From contig CM038913.1 of the NCBI GenBank assembly GCA_021904315.1, forward strand, positions 2,107,958-2,171,957: a stretch of DNA of 64,000 bases. The letters are read 5' to 3'. The position numbers were made by a program, and so were the translations under genes. Below are positions 46,251-58,701 of the stretch, in pieces. The first letter of the stretch is position 1. Each line of letters starts with the position of its first letter. This DNA is from Sphagnum magellanicum (taxonomy: Eukaryota > Streptophyta > Sphagnopsida > Sphagnales > Sphagnaceae). The notes beneath the pieces were generated by a model that was not told the DNA's origin, ran no database searches, and saw only the letters and a program-made list of their open reading frames with translations.

Positions 46251-48229
46251 CATGGTTCAAGAAAACCTAATGTTCTTTGTAGACTTTTGTGACAATCCCA
46301 TCAATGCCTCAAACTTTGCATTGTGTTAATTCCATAACTATAGCTTGGAGTTCTTCCTTTAAGATGAGTAGCATTAACCTCTCACATGTATTCCCTTCAA
46401 CCTTTTGAAATAAGTAAGTAAGAATTCGGTTATTGGCATTCAACACTTCCTCATTAACCCTTACTTCTACATACAAGTTCAATATAAATAAGCTCACACA
46501 ACAACTCTCCATCACCACTCTTTCTCTCACCACTTCACTAGTGTAGGACCTAAAGTTTACAATTAAATTGGTGATGGGCTTTTCCTTACACATAAAATTG
46601 CTTATAAGCTTCCAATTGGTTTTTGCTTATATCTAAACCCTTTTATTTTCCTATCTTCAAATTCCTTAAGGTTGTGTTGCATGAAAGCCAACTTTGTTGT
46701 AAAATAAGGTATTCACAATTTTGTTGCAACTTTTCCATTGCATGGTTTAGCTCATATTTCAATTCGTCTTCCTTTTATTGAAAATCTATTATTCTACTTT
46801 TGTAGTGGTCACGGTAGAACTAAGTGATTACTTTGAGTTTAAAAAATTATAAAAAAGTCACCAAGATTACAACAACTTTATAAACCTTTGATTTTTTTTT
46901 TAAATCACCAATATATTTGACGATCATCTTTTAGTGCCCTTTTAACTTAATGCTATTACATTCTAAACAAATAGAATTGAAAAGAGGTAGGTATTTGACA
47001 AAACAACATTTCCTTTATCAAGTATTCACCAATATTAATGCTAGATTTGAACTAGCCAACACAAGGCATATAAGTTTTGTTTAACTTAATTAGGATTTTA
47101 ACTCCCTTACTTTTTTAATTATCCCATGAAAACTTTAGCTTCCTACCATAAGGAAAAAAAATGTTTTCAATTTTCAAGGTTTTTTTCACTTGACCTTACA
47201 TAGGCTTTTCATTATGAAAAAATGGGGTGATTGATAACTAGCTTTGCAATTGGGTTTTTGAATTGCAATGACCATTTGCAACTCATTTGCAACTCATTAC
47301 AATTCAACATATTTTCTACATGAGTGTTATTGGACAAGTTGCATGAGTTACAACGGATGCAACTCACTATACATGTGAAATCATATAGACATGCAACTTA
47401 ATAACAACTATGTAGAAATAACTATTGTGTAACTTTTATGCAACTAGTTTGTAATTACCATGGTAATGTCATGTTGACATCATTTTTCATTGATCCATCA
47501 AAATCTAACATGTGACACTATGGAAATTTTTGGATTTAAAAAAAATAAAAATCTTCACCATCCATTATAATATTTAGTTGATATTTTGAATAGTTAATTA
47601 TTTGAATTTAACTAATTATTTTAAATTCACCCTTAAATATTAATTAATATGTAATAATGAATAAATTATTGAAAAAAATCATTATTAAACATTAAGGATT
47701 AAATATGAAACTTAAAAATATTAATTATTAATAGTTGAAGAATAATCACAAAATAGTGAAAAATTGATATTGTTATAATTGTAACATAGTACACAACTAG
47801 TTGTATCAATGGGAATCATAGTTGACAACTAGTTACAAGTGACATATCTAATGGGCAAGGGAAACGTGTACATATGACATGATCACATGTGTCAACATTG
47901 TACAGTAGTTGCACTGCAGTTGTTGATTAGGTGTTATATTTACACAAGTTGTAGTGTAGTTATTGCATGTAATTAAAATGCAACTTGTTAAAAAGTCAAA
48001 CATGATTGATTACATCCATATGTATGATGCATACATTACACCATATAGGTGTCCCATCTGCAATTAAGTTGTAATTAAAATGCAACTTGTTGATTTTCTA
48101 ATGTAACATTTGATTTATTAATTGCCCATATTTCCATGTTCTAATTGTAATGTAATTGTACATTAATTGTTTTGGAGCTCTAGTTATAGGTTATATGGGT
48201 CTAATGGACATGATTTCTCATGGTGCTTT
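46251..48229. other. LINE interior and AT-rich sequence, no domain recognised
   Basis: Expected to hold the region between endonuclease and RT. 46,593-46,309 (minus) has an open frame without clear motifs. 47,240-48,180 contains many GTTGCAACT/AGTTGTAAT-type repeats (for example 47,275-47,300, 47,440, 47,910-47,990 and 48,060-48,090), so another repeat-rich insertion may be present. Confidence 0.4.
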
Positions 48230-48700
48230 CCATTAAAATTTCCTAAAATTATTCACCTACATTTATAGGGAGATTAAAAAAATATCTTTCTATAGTTTGC
48301 ACCTCTCTTTGGATTCATTGGATGCATATACATTTGCAACTCCTAAACTACCATAAAGAAGGCCATAAAAAAAAAATGCTACATTATGTTGGTAACAATA
48401 GCACCTTCCATGGAAATTTGTTTGACCCATTTATGTGACACCAACATGTAGACTCCTCATTTTTTTGCACCATATTCTTTTTTCAAAATATACCTTGGAG
48501 ATGCATGCAAAATTTTGCACATTGATTGTTGCCCCATGTTTGTCTTTCAAATGAATCACCATTATTAACTTTCAATTTGTGTTCTTGAATTGCCAAAATG
48601 TTTATATTAGGCACTGAGGATTGAATATAATTTTGCAACTATATCACCCTAACCTTTTTGTTAAGGCCTTTCACATTAAAAAACATTATGCAAAGATTCA
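48230..48700 (-). pseudogene. LINE APE-type endonuclease, degenerate
   Basis: The minus strand reads FFNVKGLNKKVRVI, then NINILAIQEHKLKVN (the LQE-type active-site block), and further on GVANVYASNESKERCKL before a stop, the N-x-Y-x-S/P-x...R block of plant LINE endonucleases. The HxKS C-terminal region was not found. Confidence 0.75.
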
Positions 48701-49269
48701 ATTGGAAACTTGATGATGGTTAAGGGAAGATTTTTTGTTCCTTTCTCTCATGTATTTCATTGAAATTCCACCCCCATAGATCATAAAGCGAAGATTCATT
48801 CTAGTTTGTGGTGGGCAACTTGTAGCATTGGCCTTCTTTGAAAGAGAGTGGCCAAGTGGTTTCCATGGATCAATTGTTAAGGTGCAAGTTGCATGATTTG
48901 CCCCTAATAGTTCACATGGTTCCCATGAATAAAATGTAGCCCCTTGCAAACACCACAATATATGTTGTCATCACAAGCATTTAACATGTCAATGTTATTT
49001 GCATCTTATTGCAAAGGCTCTTTTGGAGGTGACTGGAGCCTCCTCAACTTATTTTTCATCATTATGATGAGATGACATGATAGGGACTTCACACCCAAAC
49101 ACACTAACTATGATTTGCAAGCTTTGGCCTAAATTGTGTTGTGAGGTGAGGAAGCTTGCAAAGGTGAATGTTTATCCTAATAAGACTTTGATCAACTTCT
49201 AAAAAAGGAAGGAAGGATTGGGCTAGTGAATTTTTGTTTCCTTTAGACCTTTATCATGATTAAAGGCCT

Positions 49270-49890
49270 TCATTGATTTGATCCAATGCCTACTTCAATG
49301 CTACCTATGGGCCCTCCTTTGGGGTGGATCCTTTTTTTCTTTTGACACACAATTGTAACACCATTAGTGTCTTTTCCTAAGCATTGTTCCTTGCATGGCA
49401 TTAATTCCCCTTCTGTGACACCTTCTGCATTTGCATAGGCATAAAAGTTTTGCTCCCAATGATTCAATTGACTTTTTGAGTACCCAAGGTGACATCCACA
49501 ACAAATCATTTGGAATAAAATGAAATGGGAGAGGTTTAGACTTGACAAAACTTCCAATGATTTGCAATGATTTAAACAAAAAAACTACTTGTCTTTCTTT
49601 TAATAAATAGCCATTGAAGTTTTGAAAGGTACAACACAACAAAGCTTTTCTATCAATAGTTATGAATCGATTGATCATAGTTGTATTGCCTTTGTTGATG
49701 ATTAAATAATCTATCAGATGTCATTCCAACATCCTCACTTCTTTTATAACAATGAACTTGGTGCCTTTGTATTTTCCACCTTAAGTCTACAAAGACATTT
49801 GTGGTACTTGTGAATGCACAACTTCTTTTGTGAAAAAATGAACCATAGATCACTTTATGATCCCATTCATTATTATTCATGCAATTCAAT
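49270..49890 (-). pseudogene. Probable LINE ORF1 remnant
   Basis: Overlapping open frames at 49,678-49,364 and 49,557-49,270 read as one protein with a frameshift (SLQIIGSFVKSKPLPFHF, then EGELMPCKEQCLGKD). They lie just upstream of the endonuclease, as an ORF1 should. No complete zinc knuckle is seen, so the assignment rests mainly on position. Confidence 0.4.
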
Positions 49891-50348
49891 TGTTATAAAT
49901 AATCTGAGGTATCATTTTTGCATTGATTTTATTATTAACATTATGCCATAAATGCCATTTTATGAATGATTGGTCTTTATCGACTATATTAGTCGTTTAT
50001 GTCATTTGTAATTAATTCAAACTCATCATTTATAGTATTTTCAATCACTTATCCACTTATAGTCGTAAAACCTATTCTTGATAATGTTTGGAACAATTTT
50101 TTGAAACAAATGTTTGTGATAATTCATCATTTTTGTTCAATAATGTTCAGGTTGGCAAAAGCCATTGCAAAGGTGTGGCAAATCTGCGTTGTACTACTGT
50201 GTTCAAGAAGTTGGACATTCATGAATGTGATATCCACATTTGCTTCAGCTGCAATATACTCAAGTTTAAGGTTTAGGCTCCAATATGACACACCCCAAAT
50301 CCTATAGACAAACAAGAGCCACCACCCTGCAAGGGATTCATCACAAAG
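49891..50348. other. Sequence between LINE and duplicated unit copy 2
   Basis: A plus-strand frame at 50,088-50,276 (CKGVANLRCTTVFKKLDIHE) is open but unrecognised. The left edge of duplicated unit copy 2 begins at 50,349; the last unique bases are ATTCATCACAAAGAT. No target-site duplication was recognisable. Confidence 0.4.
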
Positions 50349-50443
50349 ATCAAGGTTTACACCAATAGCAACTCATACATCTTGAAAGCATTTTTTCCAC
50401 TTGCAGCATGATGTATCCACACACTAAAATCTGGTGGTACTTA

Positions 50444-50537
50444 CCTAGAGAGTTCTCTTCATATATAAGAGTGACCACCACCATGAGGAGCAATGCAAAG
50501 AGCCAACTGGTTGGGAATGACACTCTGCACCTGAGCA
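50444..50537 (-). other. Exon-like block, copy 2 of 908-1,001
   Basis: Same splice-site frame as in copy 1 (CCATCACAG acceptor, CTCTAG|GTAAGT donor); one residue of the hydrophobic frame changes Phe to Leu. Product unknown. Confidence 0.28.
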
Positions 50538-50559
50538 ACTGTGATGGGGAAAACAAAAT

Positions 50560-52445
50560 TAATGAAGCTACAGGGTGCATACCATCAAGAAATATACCAT
50601 GCCATTAGTTTTTGAAAAGGAAAGTTCTCTATTGATATTGCAAAACACCCTTTATAAAATGGGACTAGTATCAAACCATATACCGTAGTACAGGTGGAGC
50701 TTCAGCACATGTCTGTCAAATCATTAATTAATTTTGAAAATTCACTATTCCAACAATTCTTCATTTTCCTTTGAAAATTCTTTTCTTTGGAAAAAAATAA
50801 AATTTCAAAATTTCAGCATTTCTAAAAATAAGATAATTTGTGCTGAAGCCACCAAGATACTATGATATTCAAAATGTTTATGTACGAGGCACCCAGATAC
50901 CAACATGGGTATCGTTGGACCCATCATATAGGGTAACAAAAGTCTCAGAGGAATACTATAACAACATTATTGAAATCTGGTCAGTTTCTTCATATTAGGA
51001 CCAATTTCAATTTATATACCAAGGCTCCATCAATAAACCCACCCAACATGAGTTCAAACCAGTGTTGGGATGGTATCAAATTTTGAACATACCATCTTCC
51101 TCTTGGTACCAGATTTTTCCTTTTCCATACAAAAGGCTGATACTGATATTGGGGACTTTTTTGAACTTTCATACCAGTCTGATCCTGGGTATTGGATGCA
51201 AGACTGATTTTTGGTTAGGCATGAAGCAAGTATATACTTGGTATTGAGATTGGTATAAAACTGCTACTAGGCTGGTATCACCTCAAGTCCCTAGCAAGCT
51301 GGTACAACCTATAAGGCTGATATTGCCTCAGCTCCTGAGAGACTGGTAGGGTCCTAGCTCTGGTGTGTTGATACCAGGCACATGCCTATACACCACACCC
51401 AACATTGTTTCAAACCAACAACAGATAAAATAAGAAATGTTCCATGAGGTTACCACAGGAATGAACTCAAGTTCACAGTAACAATGGGTGAACATTCCAC
51501 AAATGTGAGAACAAATGAAAACTTAATCTTCATTGTTTTGTAGTGGCTCCCTTACAAGTAGATTCAATAAAGTCTGACAAGGTTTACATCTGATCTGTTT
51601 TCGGAAAGCAAAAAAAATTGCCATAGTGGGGTTTTTTGGGGGATACATTTAATTTAGTATATCGTTTGAAACCATTTCAGTAGTCATTCAAAACCATTTA
51701 AAATAAAAACAAGAACGGTGAGAATTCAGCCACTAATGAATTTGCAAAAATTGTGAATACATACATTAAATGAATAAATATGAATAATTATCATTATATG
51801 TCTCCTCAACAACAAAACAGTTTAGGAAAATACATGGGGTTTTTTACAAAGATACCTTCTGCTTTGAAGACATACCTCCATGTGTTCCCCACTTTGTACT
51901 CCCAAATGGGTGTCAATGGTGACCTCCTTATTAGCCAAGGTGGGACTTGAGGTTCCATGAGAGCGCAACAATGACACCGACTTTTTAAAAGAACAAATAA
52001 AATATAGTACATCAAGTAATAAGTATGGCACACAAAACTGATTCTGTTTACAGTGTGAAGATTTTGGTGAGATTGCAGCATGACACACTAGGTTGTGATT
52101 CTTGTGCACTCTCCCACTTCTTGCATATTTTTTCTCCACCACATGCATGTGCTTTCTCGCTATCTTTTGGTCCATGGTCTCACACACTATTAAACTTGGA
52201 ATTCTAAGCTCAATATACATACCAATTAAGACATTAAAGAGCTCCTACACATCTGAAAGGGAAATTTCAATCTCTAAACCAACATGAGATAGTATACCTG
52301 GTTTACTAATGCCTACCTCCTGTTTTGCATATATACTGCCACATAATTTTTGTAGCAGCTAATTTCCAATGCTGCAGGGTTGTTAAGCTGCTGCTGAGCG
52401 TGGGATGCTGAGAGAGGTGAGCTCTCAAAACATTATGTGCATGAT
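50560..52445. other. Non-coding stretch of copy 2, including exon-like block at about 51,855-51,980
   Basis: Mirror of 1,020-2,908, including the CTGGTAT-rich texture. The exon-like block keeps both splice sites and open frames. No additional gene is seen. Confidence 0.5.
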
Positions 52446-52599
52446 CTACGGGTCAAGCCTCTCAAGCTGGACAGGCGGTTCCAGTAGCTCTGACAAATCT
52501 CCTGAAGAGCTTTGATGCATGAGAAATTCATCATCTTCTCCCATGGCAATATCGACCTGCACCTATTTGATGTAAATGCGTATCTATTACTCATCTGTT

Positions 52600-52741
52600 A
52601 AAACCTTCTTATGCCACAAAGAGAAGGCAATGACTAAGGAAACCATAAAACCGTCTTATGGCACAAAGAGAAGGCAATGACTAAGGAAACCATAAAACCT
52701 TCTTATGCCACAAAGAGAAAGCAATGACCAAGGAAACTACA
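52600..52741. repeat. 47-bp tandem repeat, three units (copy 2)
   Basis: Same array as 3,063-3,203, with the same unit variants in the same order. Confidence 0.9.
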
Positions 52742-53297
52742 CAGAAGGAACTAAATTCACTAAACAAAAGAGACCAAATGAGGAAATATGAAGAGAGAAA
52801 GAGAAAAGAAAAATGGAGAGTTTTGACTTCATGCTAAGATCTGAGATTCAATCTGCTGCTTTTGACACCTCCCTTGTTATGGCCCTCCTAGAAGTGGTAA
52901 AACAGTAATTGTACTGTTACAACAGCAACTGGTGGCATGCAAAGCCTCTCAGATGCTGGTAAAATACTGTATTGTACAGGAGTCCACTCACCCATCTCTA
53001 AGCAAAATGAAGACGCAGAGGAACCTGGATAGAGATTGTTCTGCTTACCTCATCATCATCTTCGAGCTTATGACCATTGCCATGGGAAGGATGTTCTGTG
53101 GATTCATCATTTCTTGCAAAGCGACCTCGAACTCATGGACGCTTATCTGCTAGCGATTTGCGACATGCATACTGCACAGACCATATGTATTTCAAAACAG
53201 AAATCTGCAAACTTCCAAGTTTCTAAACAGCAAAATCTAACCTTGAGGCCTCAAGATGGAACAATGTTCTATACACAGGGTGAAAAACACAAATCTC

Positions 53298-53453
53298 AAG
53301 TGAGGGAAGGCCTTATCAACTCTCTGCACTGTGGTTTTTCATCAATGTCAAGTGAGGGAAGGCCTTATCAACTCTCTGCACTGTGGTTTTTCATCAATGT
53401 CAAGTGAGGGAAGGCCTTATCAAGTCTCTGCACTGTGGCCTTCAAGAAAGTAT
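53298..53453. repeat. 52-bp minisatellite, three units (copy 2)
   Basis: Units beginning AAGTGAGGGAAGGCCTTATC start at 53,298, 53,350 and 53,402; copy 1 has two. Confidence 0.92.
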
Positions 53454-55576
53454 AATGGTGTACCCCAAAACCAGTGGGATCTCACTGCAAGATGCACTGT
53501 CAAAAACAGACACATTTTTTTGCAACAAGACAAGAGCCACTTGTCCAGTCTCCTACCTAAGCAAAACTTTTCTTCCCAACACACACCAAATATATCGATG
53601 AGATTGCAGAGAAGACTCCACAAAAACACTTTCAAGGAAATTCTGTGCCAGTTCCAGCCAAATAAAAACAAACACAACAAGAATGACTGCTCTCATACTT
53701 GCAAATGTCACTCAAAAAGTAACAGACCATCGCCTTCATCATCAATGGCAATGACTACTTGCCATTACTCCCCACTGCCTTCGACAACTCACAGCACTGG
53801 GTGCAGATTAGTATATAATAATCTGCTCAAACTCCGGGCAAACAAATAATATCGAAATCTATATCCTGAGTTTCTGCCACATTTCTGGAAGCAACAGGAA
53901 AACTCAGTTTTGATGATGGCTAGCATTCAAGAAGCTGTTGCTAAGGAAAAGGTCAATAGTATCCTCATTCAGTTTGCAAGCTTGTGAGAGTTAGCTCCAT
54001 TTCATTTCAGCCTTCCCATAAACAAACAAGCATCTAAGCCGGAGAAAAAGAGAGTCCTACATAGAAGGCTTGGGCACAACACTGGTGACCACTTGGATGC
54101 AATCCATCACTTCATGTACTATAAAAATTTCCAGTAAGATTGTACAGAAAAATTACACCAAAACACCTGAAGTACAGGTGTTGTGTCAGTTTTGAGCAGT
54201 CCAAAACAAACACAACAAGAAGAGCATTGCCATACTCTTGCAAGTGTTACTTCCAAAGTGTCAGATTAAGTCACACACTGAAGCTTGACATTACGTGAGC
54301 ATAGATGTAAAAGATCTACCTTGATCTTCTTATTGAAGTTCCGCTGTGCTCGCTTTTGCTGAAATCTTTGCAGCAGCTGTCTGCGCTCCTCCAGTGTAAA
54401 CCTGCCAACTCTCTTGGTGTCAATTCCATATACAGGGGATGAATTCCCCCCTCCAACATGCATTGCTGTTGACCTCTGTACACAATCTCACAACCAAATG
54501 ACCATGAAAATTAGTAAGGACTCACCTTTCCTTTTCTTCAAGAGGGATTTCTGAATAAATTTAGTCTCTCTTGGTTCCATAAGTCTTTCAAGTGAACCTG
54601 ATAAATTACGTGCTGTTCATCCAAAAACTACAATCCTTGCAAAGAGAGAAAGGATTTCACCTGAAGGTCTCCTGTACTTTGAGCACGGCGCATAGATGGT
54701 GCTGCCATGAGAGCTGCCCTAGCCATGTCTTGTAAATCTGACTGCTGACATTGCAATTCAGACATTGGACTTGTGAGCTGCCCAGTAAATTCAGGGTGTG
54801 TTAAGCTCCCTGGGCTGAATGAAGATTCACTCTGTGGTGAGAGGGGGTGCATCAGAGGTCGATCCTGCCCCAAAGTGTGGCTACTTTGGCTTCGCAACAG
54901 TGATGATCGACTGTTGGATCCAGTTTCCAGCTGCAAATTCAACCCATATCCATCTGCCTATCCGTCCGGAATGAAGGGAAAAAGAAGACCTGATGCATGT
55001 CACAGGCCTCATAACATCCTGGCGCTGCATGCACAAATCTTACACAAATTCTGTGATTGCATACATTCACAGATTCCAAGATCACAGCAAAACTATGAGG
55101 GCAATATGAGGAATGACACCCAAAATCATGATGTCTATGGAAAACCAAGAAATAAACTTACCCCAAAGTGATAATGAACAATATCTAACTCTTCTGTTTG
55201 AAGCAAATTGTCCAGTTGCTGTTGAATGGGGACAATGACATTCTGCTCTCCCAAATGCATCACATCTGCAGAATCTTTGTAATCTACACTCAATGCAGAA
55301 GATGATGTGTCAATTTGCAAGTTTGTCCATGGCATCCCATCAATCCCTCCAATGGGTGAGCTTGGCATATCTTGACATGATGAAGAATAATATTGGGAGA
55401 ATTCTTCATTCCCATTTGGTTGTGGCTGTGCTGGGGGTGGCACCATAGGGGAGGAGGGGAGAGAAGGTAGAGAAGACGAAGGGAAACATGACTCAATTTC
55501 AGGTTCACTAAACTCTACTGAACAAAAAGACTAAAACCAGTCAAAGGTAGAAACTAATCAACCAAAAAGAGATGCA

Positions 55577-55605
55577 TGCACATATATATATATATATATA
55601 TATAC
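55577..55605. repeat. (TA)n microsatellite at gene/element junction
   Basis: A pure TA run here replaces the mixed CA/TA run of copy 1 (5,995-6,020). It lies between the PHD finger of the gypsy element and CCT exon 2. Confidence 0.9.
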
Positions 55606-55699
55606 AATGCACAAGAGGAGGCTAAGATGAAATTTTCATGTTTCCCCCTAGACTTGAGCCGAAAAAAACGTGGCATGGTCTGAGTAGAAATCAAGGTGT

Positions 55700-56002
55700 T
55701 GTAGGAGAACATGATGAACAATACCAAATGTCGACGGGATCTTGAATGAGATCTAGCTTGAGGCAAAATAAATGGTATCCACCATTATAATTATCGCAAA
55801 ACGACATCTAATCAGCATCATCTATCCTTTGACATACCTGACATGGATAGTCAAGTGGAGGAATCCAAGTCGACATTATGAAGGTAGGGTCCAAGTTCAG
55901 TAGGTGGTAGAGCGCACAATTTTTGGAATGATCCCAACTTGTGCGTCTATCAAGTCCTTGCAACTCCAACACACTTGAAGGCTTGATCGCCTTAATCTTC
56001 AA
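55700..56002 (-). pseudogene. Gypsy post-integrase domain and PHD finger, copy 2
   Basis: SVLELQGLDRRTSWDHSKNC is followed by CQVC, a TAG after DDAD, CDNY (second pair damaged), GGYHLFC and WYCSSCS. Copy 1 has CDNC but lost the first Cys, so between the two copies every zinc ligand of a PHD finger is represented. Confidence 0.75.
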
Positions 56003-56059
56003 GATAATGCGACCATAAGAGGTGTCTAAAGTATCATTCGATTATCGTTAAAGATACAC

Positions 56060-57012
56060 AAAGTCACCAACATCAAATTGTCTCACCTTAAGTTTGTAAC
56101 TACCACTTCGTGTGTGTGTGCATACTGTAAGGTGTTTCAATGTTGTGCAATGGACAACCTCTCCATGGCCATGGGCATAATCTTTTTGAATATAGCAGCC
56201 CTCTCTACGATGACCCTAGCCCAAGTGGCTGGGGAGTTTAAGTCCACAACCTGGTCTATTTGAACAACAATGGAAGAGGGTGGAATGGGATGTCTCCCAA
56301 AAAGTAGAAAGTAAGGAGCAAAATGACATAAAGATGCGTGTTTGGACATCCTATAACCCATGGTGATGTAAGGTAGGGCCAAGTCCCAATCCTCTTTGTT
56401 CCCAGCGAGGCAAATCTTTCGAAATCCTTTCTTGCATGTCTGAACCATCCTCTCTCCAAGGCCATCAGCTTGGAGATGATCCTTTAAAGTCCGATGATGG
56501 TCAATGAGAGCATGATCAAATAGGTCTTGGAATTCTCCTCCGAATTCTGATCCTTGATTAGTAAGGCACTCAGCACAAGCCCCAAACCTATTTAAGACCT
56601 ATTGCAAGAAAGCCTGGTTGGTGCTATGTGATGACTTGTCTGGTAACGCAACAAGTTCGACCCACTTTGAAAAATGCTCAATCATAATCATGATGTAGAC
56701 ATTACCCTTGGAGGTTTGTGGTAACTTTCCAACTAAATCACATGACTAGCAATAGAACATGCCCTGAATAGAGAATGGAAAAAGCGTGAGCTATCAAGAA
56801 GAGAAGAAAGTTCTCGCTCTATCACATTGTTCACACCTAGCAATGATGTTTCGGACTTGAGCATACATACCTCTCCAATGGTAATGAGGAGCAAGAAGGC
56901 TATAAATACATTTAACTCCAAAATGTCCAAGCTTCAAGTGTACTTTGAATAAAACCAAGCCATTCATGTGGTGGAGGAACCACTCTGTTGCCTTGTGGTA
57001 AACATTGGACGA
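56060..57012 (-). pseudogene. Gypsy integrase, copy 2, truncated at the N-terminal side
   Basis: H2C2 region (KVHLKLGHFGVKC, HYHWRGMYAQVRNIIARCEQ then CDRAR) and core blocks (KICLAGNKEDWDLALPYITM, FLLFGRHPIPPSSI) are present with stops. Upstream sequence is replaced at 57,013. Confidence 0.85.
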
Positions 57013-57424
57013 GCTCAAAAAAAAAACCGGTTGGAAGTGGAACTACTATGTAGTTGTAGTGTAACAAGTAAGGTGGTTCAAAGTAAGTAATGAAATTCAC
57101 TAAGGATCTAATGCGTTGTGTCCAATTTGAAGATACAAAGACATTGTGAGATAATCGTAACCCACCATGATGGAATATGAAGGAGCCGTATGTTGATGTT
57201 CAATCCAATGTCACGCTTGATGGTTGGAACCCTTCCGTTTCATTTGTCATAACATTTAGATATAACCTCATAATCTAACATGCATTGAATTTTTGGAAAG
57301 CTAATATAAAAGGAGCCATGTTACAAAATCTCATAAGTTTTTTTTTTTTTTTTAAATTTTTTTGATCAAGAGTTAAGCTTTGAACTAGAAACCACTTTGC
57401 TTATATTAAAGGAAAAAATAAACA

Positions 57425-57800
57425 ATTCGACCTTTTCTACTTCCAACAAATGTAGCTCCCTTAAAGCAATTCCAATGATGCTGAAATTTGAGAAGAACCT
57501 TCTACACCTCTCAAACTAAGACTGATTTAAATTTGACACAAATCCAACGGTGGATTTGGGAGGAACAATTAATTGAGATAAAAATCCAGAGGCTTTGTCA
57601 TGGAAGGATTTCCATGAACTCCACTACAACACCCTCTACTTCTAACTAGTGTAGCTCCCTGACAGCAAACCCGATGATGCTGAAATTTGAGGAAAACCTT
57701 CTACACCTTCCAAATTAAAATAGATTTCATTTTGACACAAATCCAACGGTGGATTTGGGAGGAACAACTAATTGAACAAAAAATCTAGAGGCTTTGCTAC
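57425..57800. repeat. Two tandem units of about 200 bp
   Basis: Each unit has TTCTACTTC.AAC.A.TGTAGC, GATGCTGAAATTTGAG.A, ACCTTCTACACC, then GACACAAATCCAACGGTGGA, TTTGGGAGGAACAA and AGAGGCTTTG. The period is about 200 bp (GGTGGATTTGGG at 57,551 and about 57,748). Confidence 0.88.
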
Positions 57801-58701
57801 AAGTACTTGTTACACACAACTTCTTTCCATATTTGATTCTTGAACACATTTTTTCCATGAACACCTCTCCACACATAAGAACTAAAAAATTATCCTTCAC
57901 ACTTCCGCCTCCTCTTTCTTTCCTTCCCACATACACACACTACCCTTTCCCTTGGTAAGCATCCATGACCTTCCTTGAGCTTGTTCCCCTTGTCTAATGA
58001 AACCTTTGAAATCCTTTGCTCCAATCAATGGCCTCCTCATCCTTCTAGAGCCAATGATAATTGAGAATAAATTGTCATCCAATTGAGTTTAGGATGAGAA
58101 TTATTGGGCCCAATGAAACACAAGAAATATTCCATCCTCCAATCAAATAGGATGACAATCCTCATGACTAATGGGATTGGAGGATTCATCCCTTCCCTTA
58201 TTTTGGATACCTTGATGAGGTTTCTTGAGTTTGATCCTTATCCTTTCCGTCCGTTGACCTTCACATCCTACTTCTTCATCCTAATTACTTCAAGTAACTA
58301 ACTACTAGGATAGTTTATCGGTAGTAACAAGTAACGTCCTTGAATTCTTACTTGACTAATTCAGTGGTTGAACTAACATCCCCGTGTACCATTTACTCTT
58401 TTGATAACCCCTACCTATTTATTTTACCATGCACTAGTTAACTATGTAGTACATAGTAAATTGGAAGTAAAATTTGCATCACAAAAAACCCCCACATACT
58501 TTTAGATCCGTTGTCGAAATTAAAGTTTGATGAATCCATTAGATTTAGGATGTTCGAGTTTTCATGAGGTTTCGCTGTCACTCCCACACCTTACGCCTAC
58601 CCTAATTTGTTAATTAAAAAGGCCTCGACCCTTTCTGAACGCAAGTACCACATTGTTTGTACTACCTTCTTGGTTTTTGTCGATGCAGGTGAAAACTAGT
58701 C

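Larger units (their letters stand above)
41320..49890 (-). mobile_element. L1-type LINE retrotransposon, degenerate, minus strand
   Basis: Read on the minus strand: possible ORF1 region (49,890-49,270), an APE-type endonuclease (about 48,700-48,230), reverse transcriptase (about 46,250-45,640), then, after an inserted LTR, a downstream ORF2 segment typical of plant LINEs (KWKDYYVKKRYGGLALIDLK at 44,530-44,470). A T run at 41,321-41,330 on the plus strand is a plausible poly(A) tail. Stops and frameshifts are dense, so it is inactive. Target-site repeats could not be found. Confidence 0.75.
52446..55517 (-). pseudogene. CCT-domain (CMF-type) transcription regulator, copy 2, one nonsense lesion
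   Basis: Exons: 55,517-55,162 (356 bp), 54,930-54,661 (270), 54,475-54,320 (156), 53,171-53,049 (123), 52,556-52,446 (111, ends TAG). All have GT/AG sites and consistent phases, giving about 338 codons without exon 1. Exon 2 opens after TTTTTGTTCAG and reads EFSEPEIESCFPSSS. Exon 3 has MRRAQSTGDLQ. Exon 4 is in frame, with FTLEERRQLLQRFQQKRAQR leading into NFNKKIK. Exon 5 has a TGA (53,135-53,133) replacing the CGA Arg in the CCT stretch KRPRVRG. This single CpG-type change would cut the CCT domain in half. Exon 6 ends ERLDP. Exon 1 and a promoter are absent: gypsy sequence starts within about 100-190 bp upstream. Confidence 0.9.
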
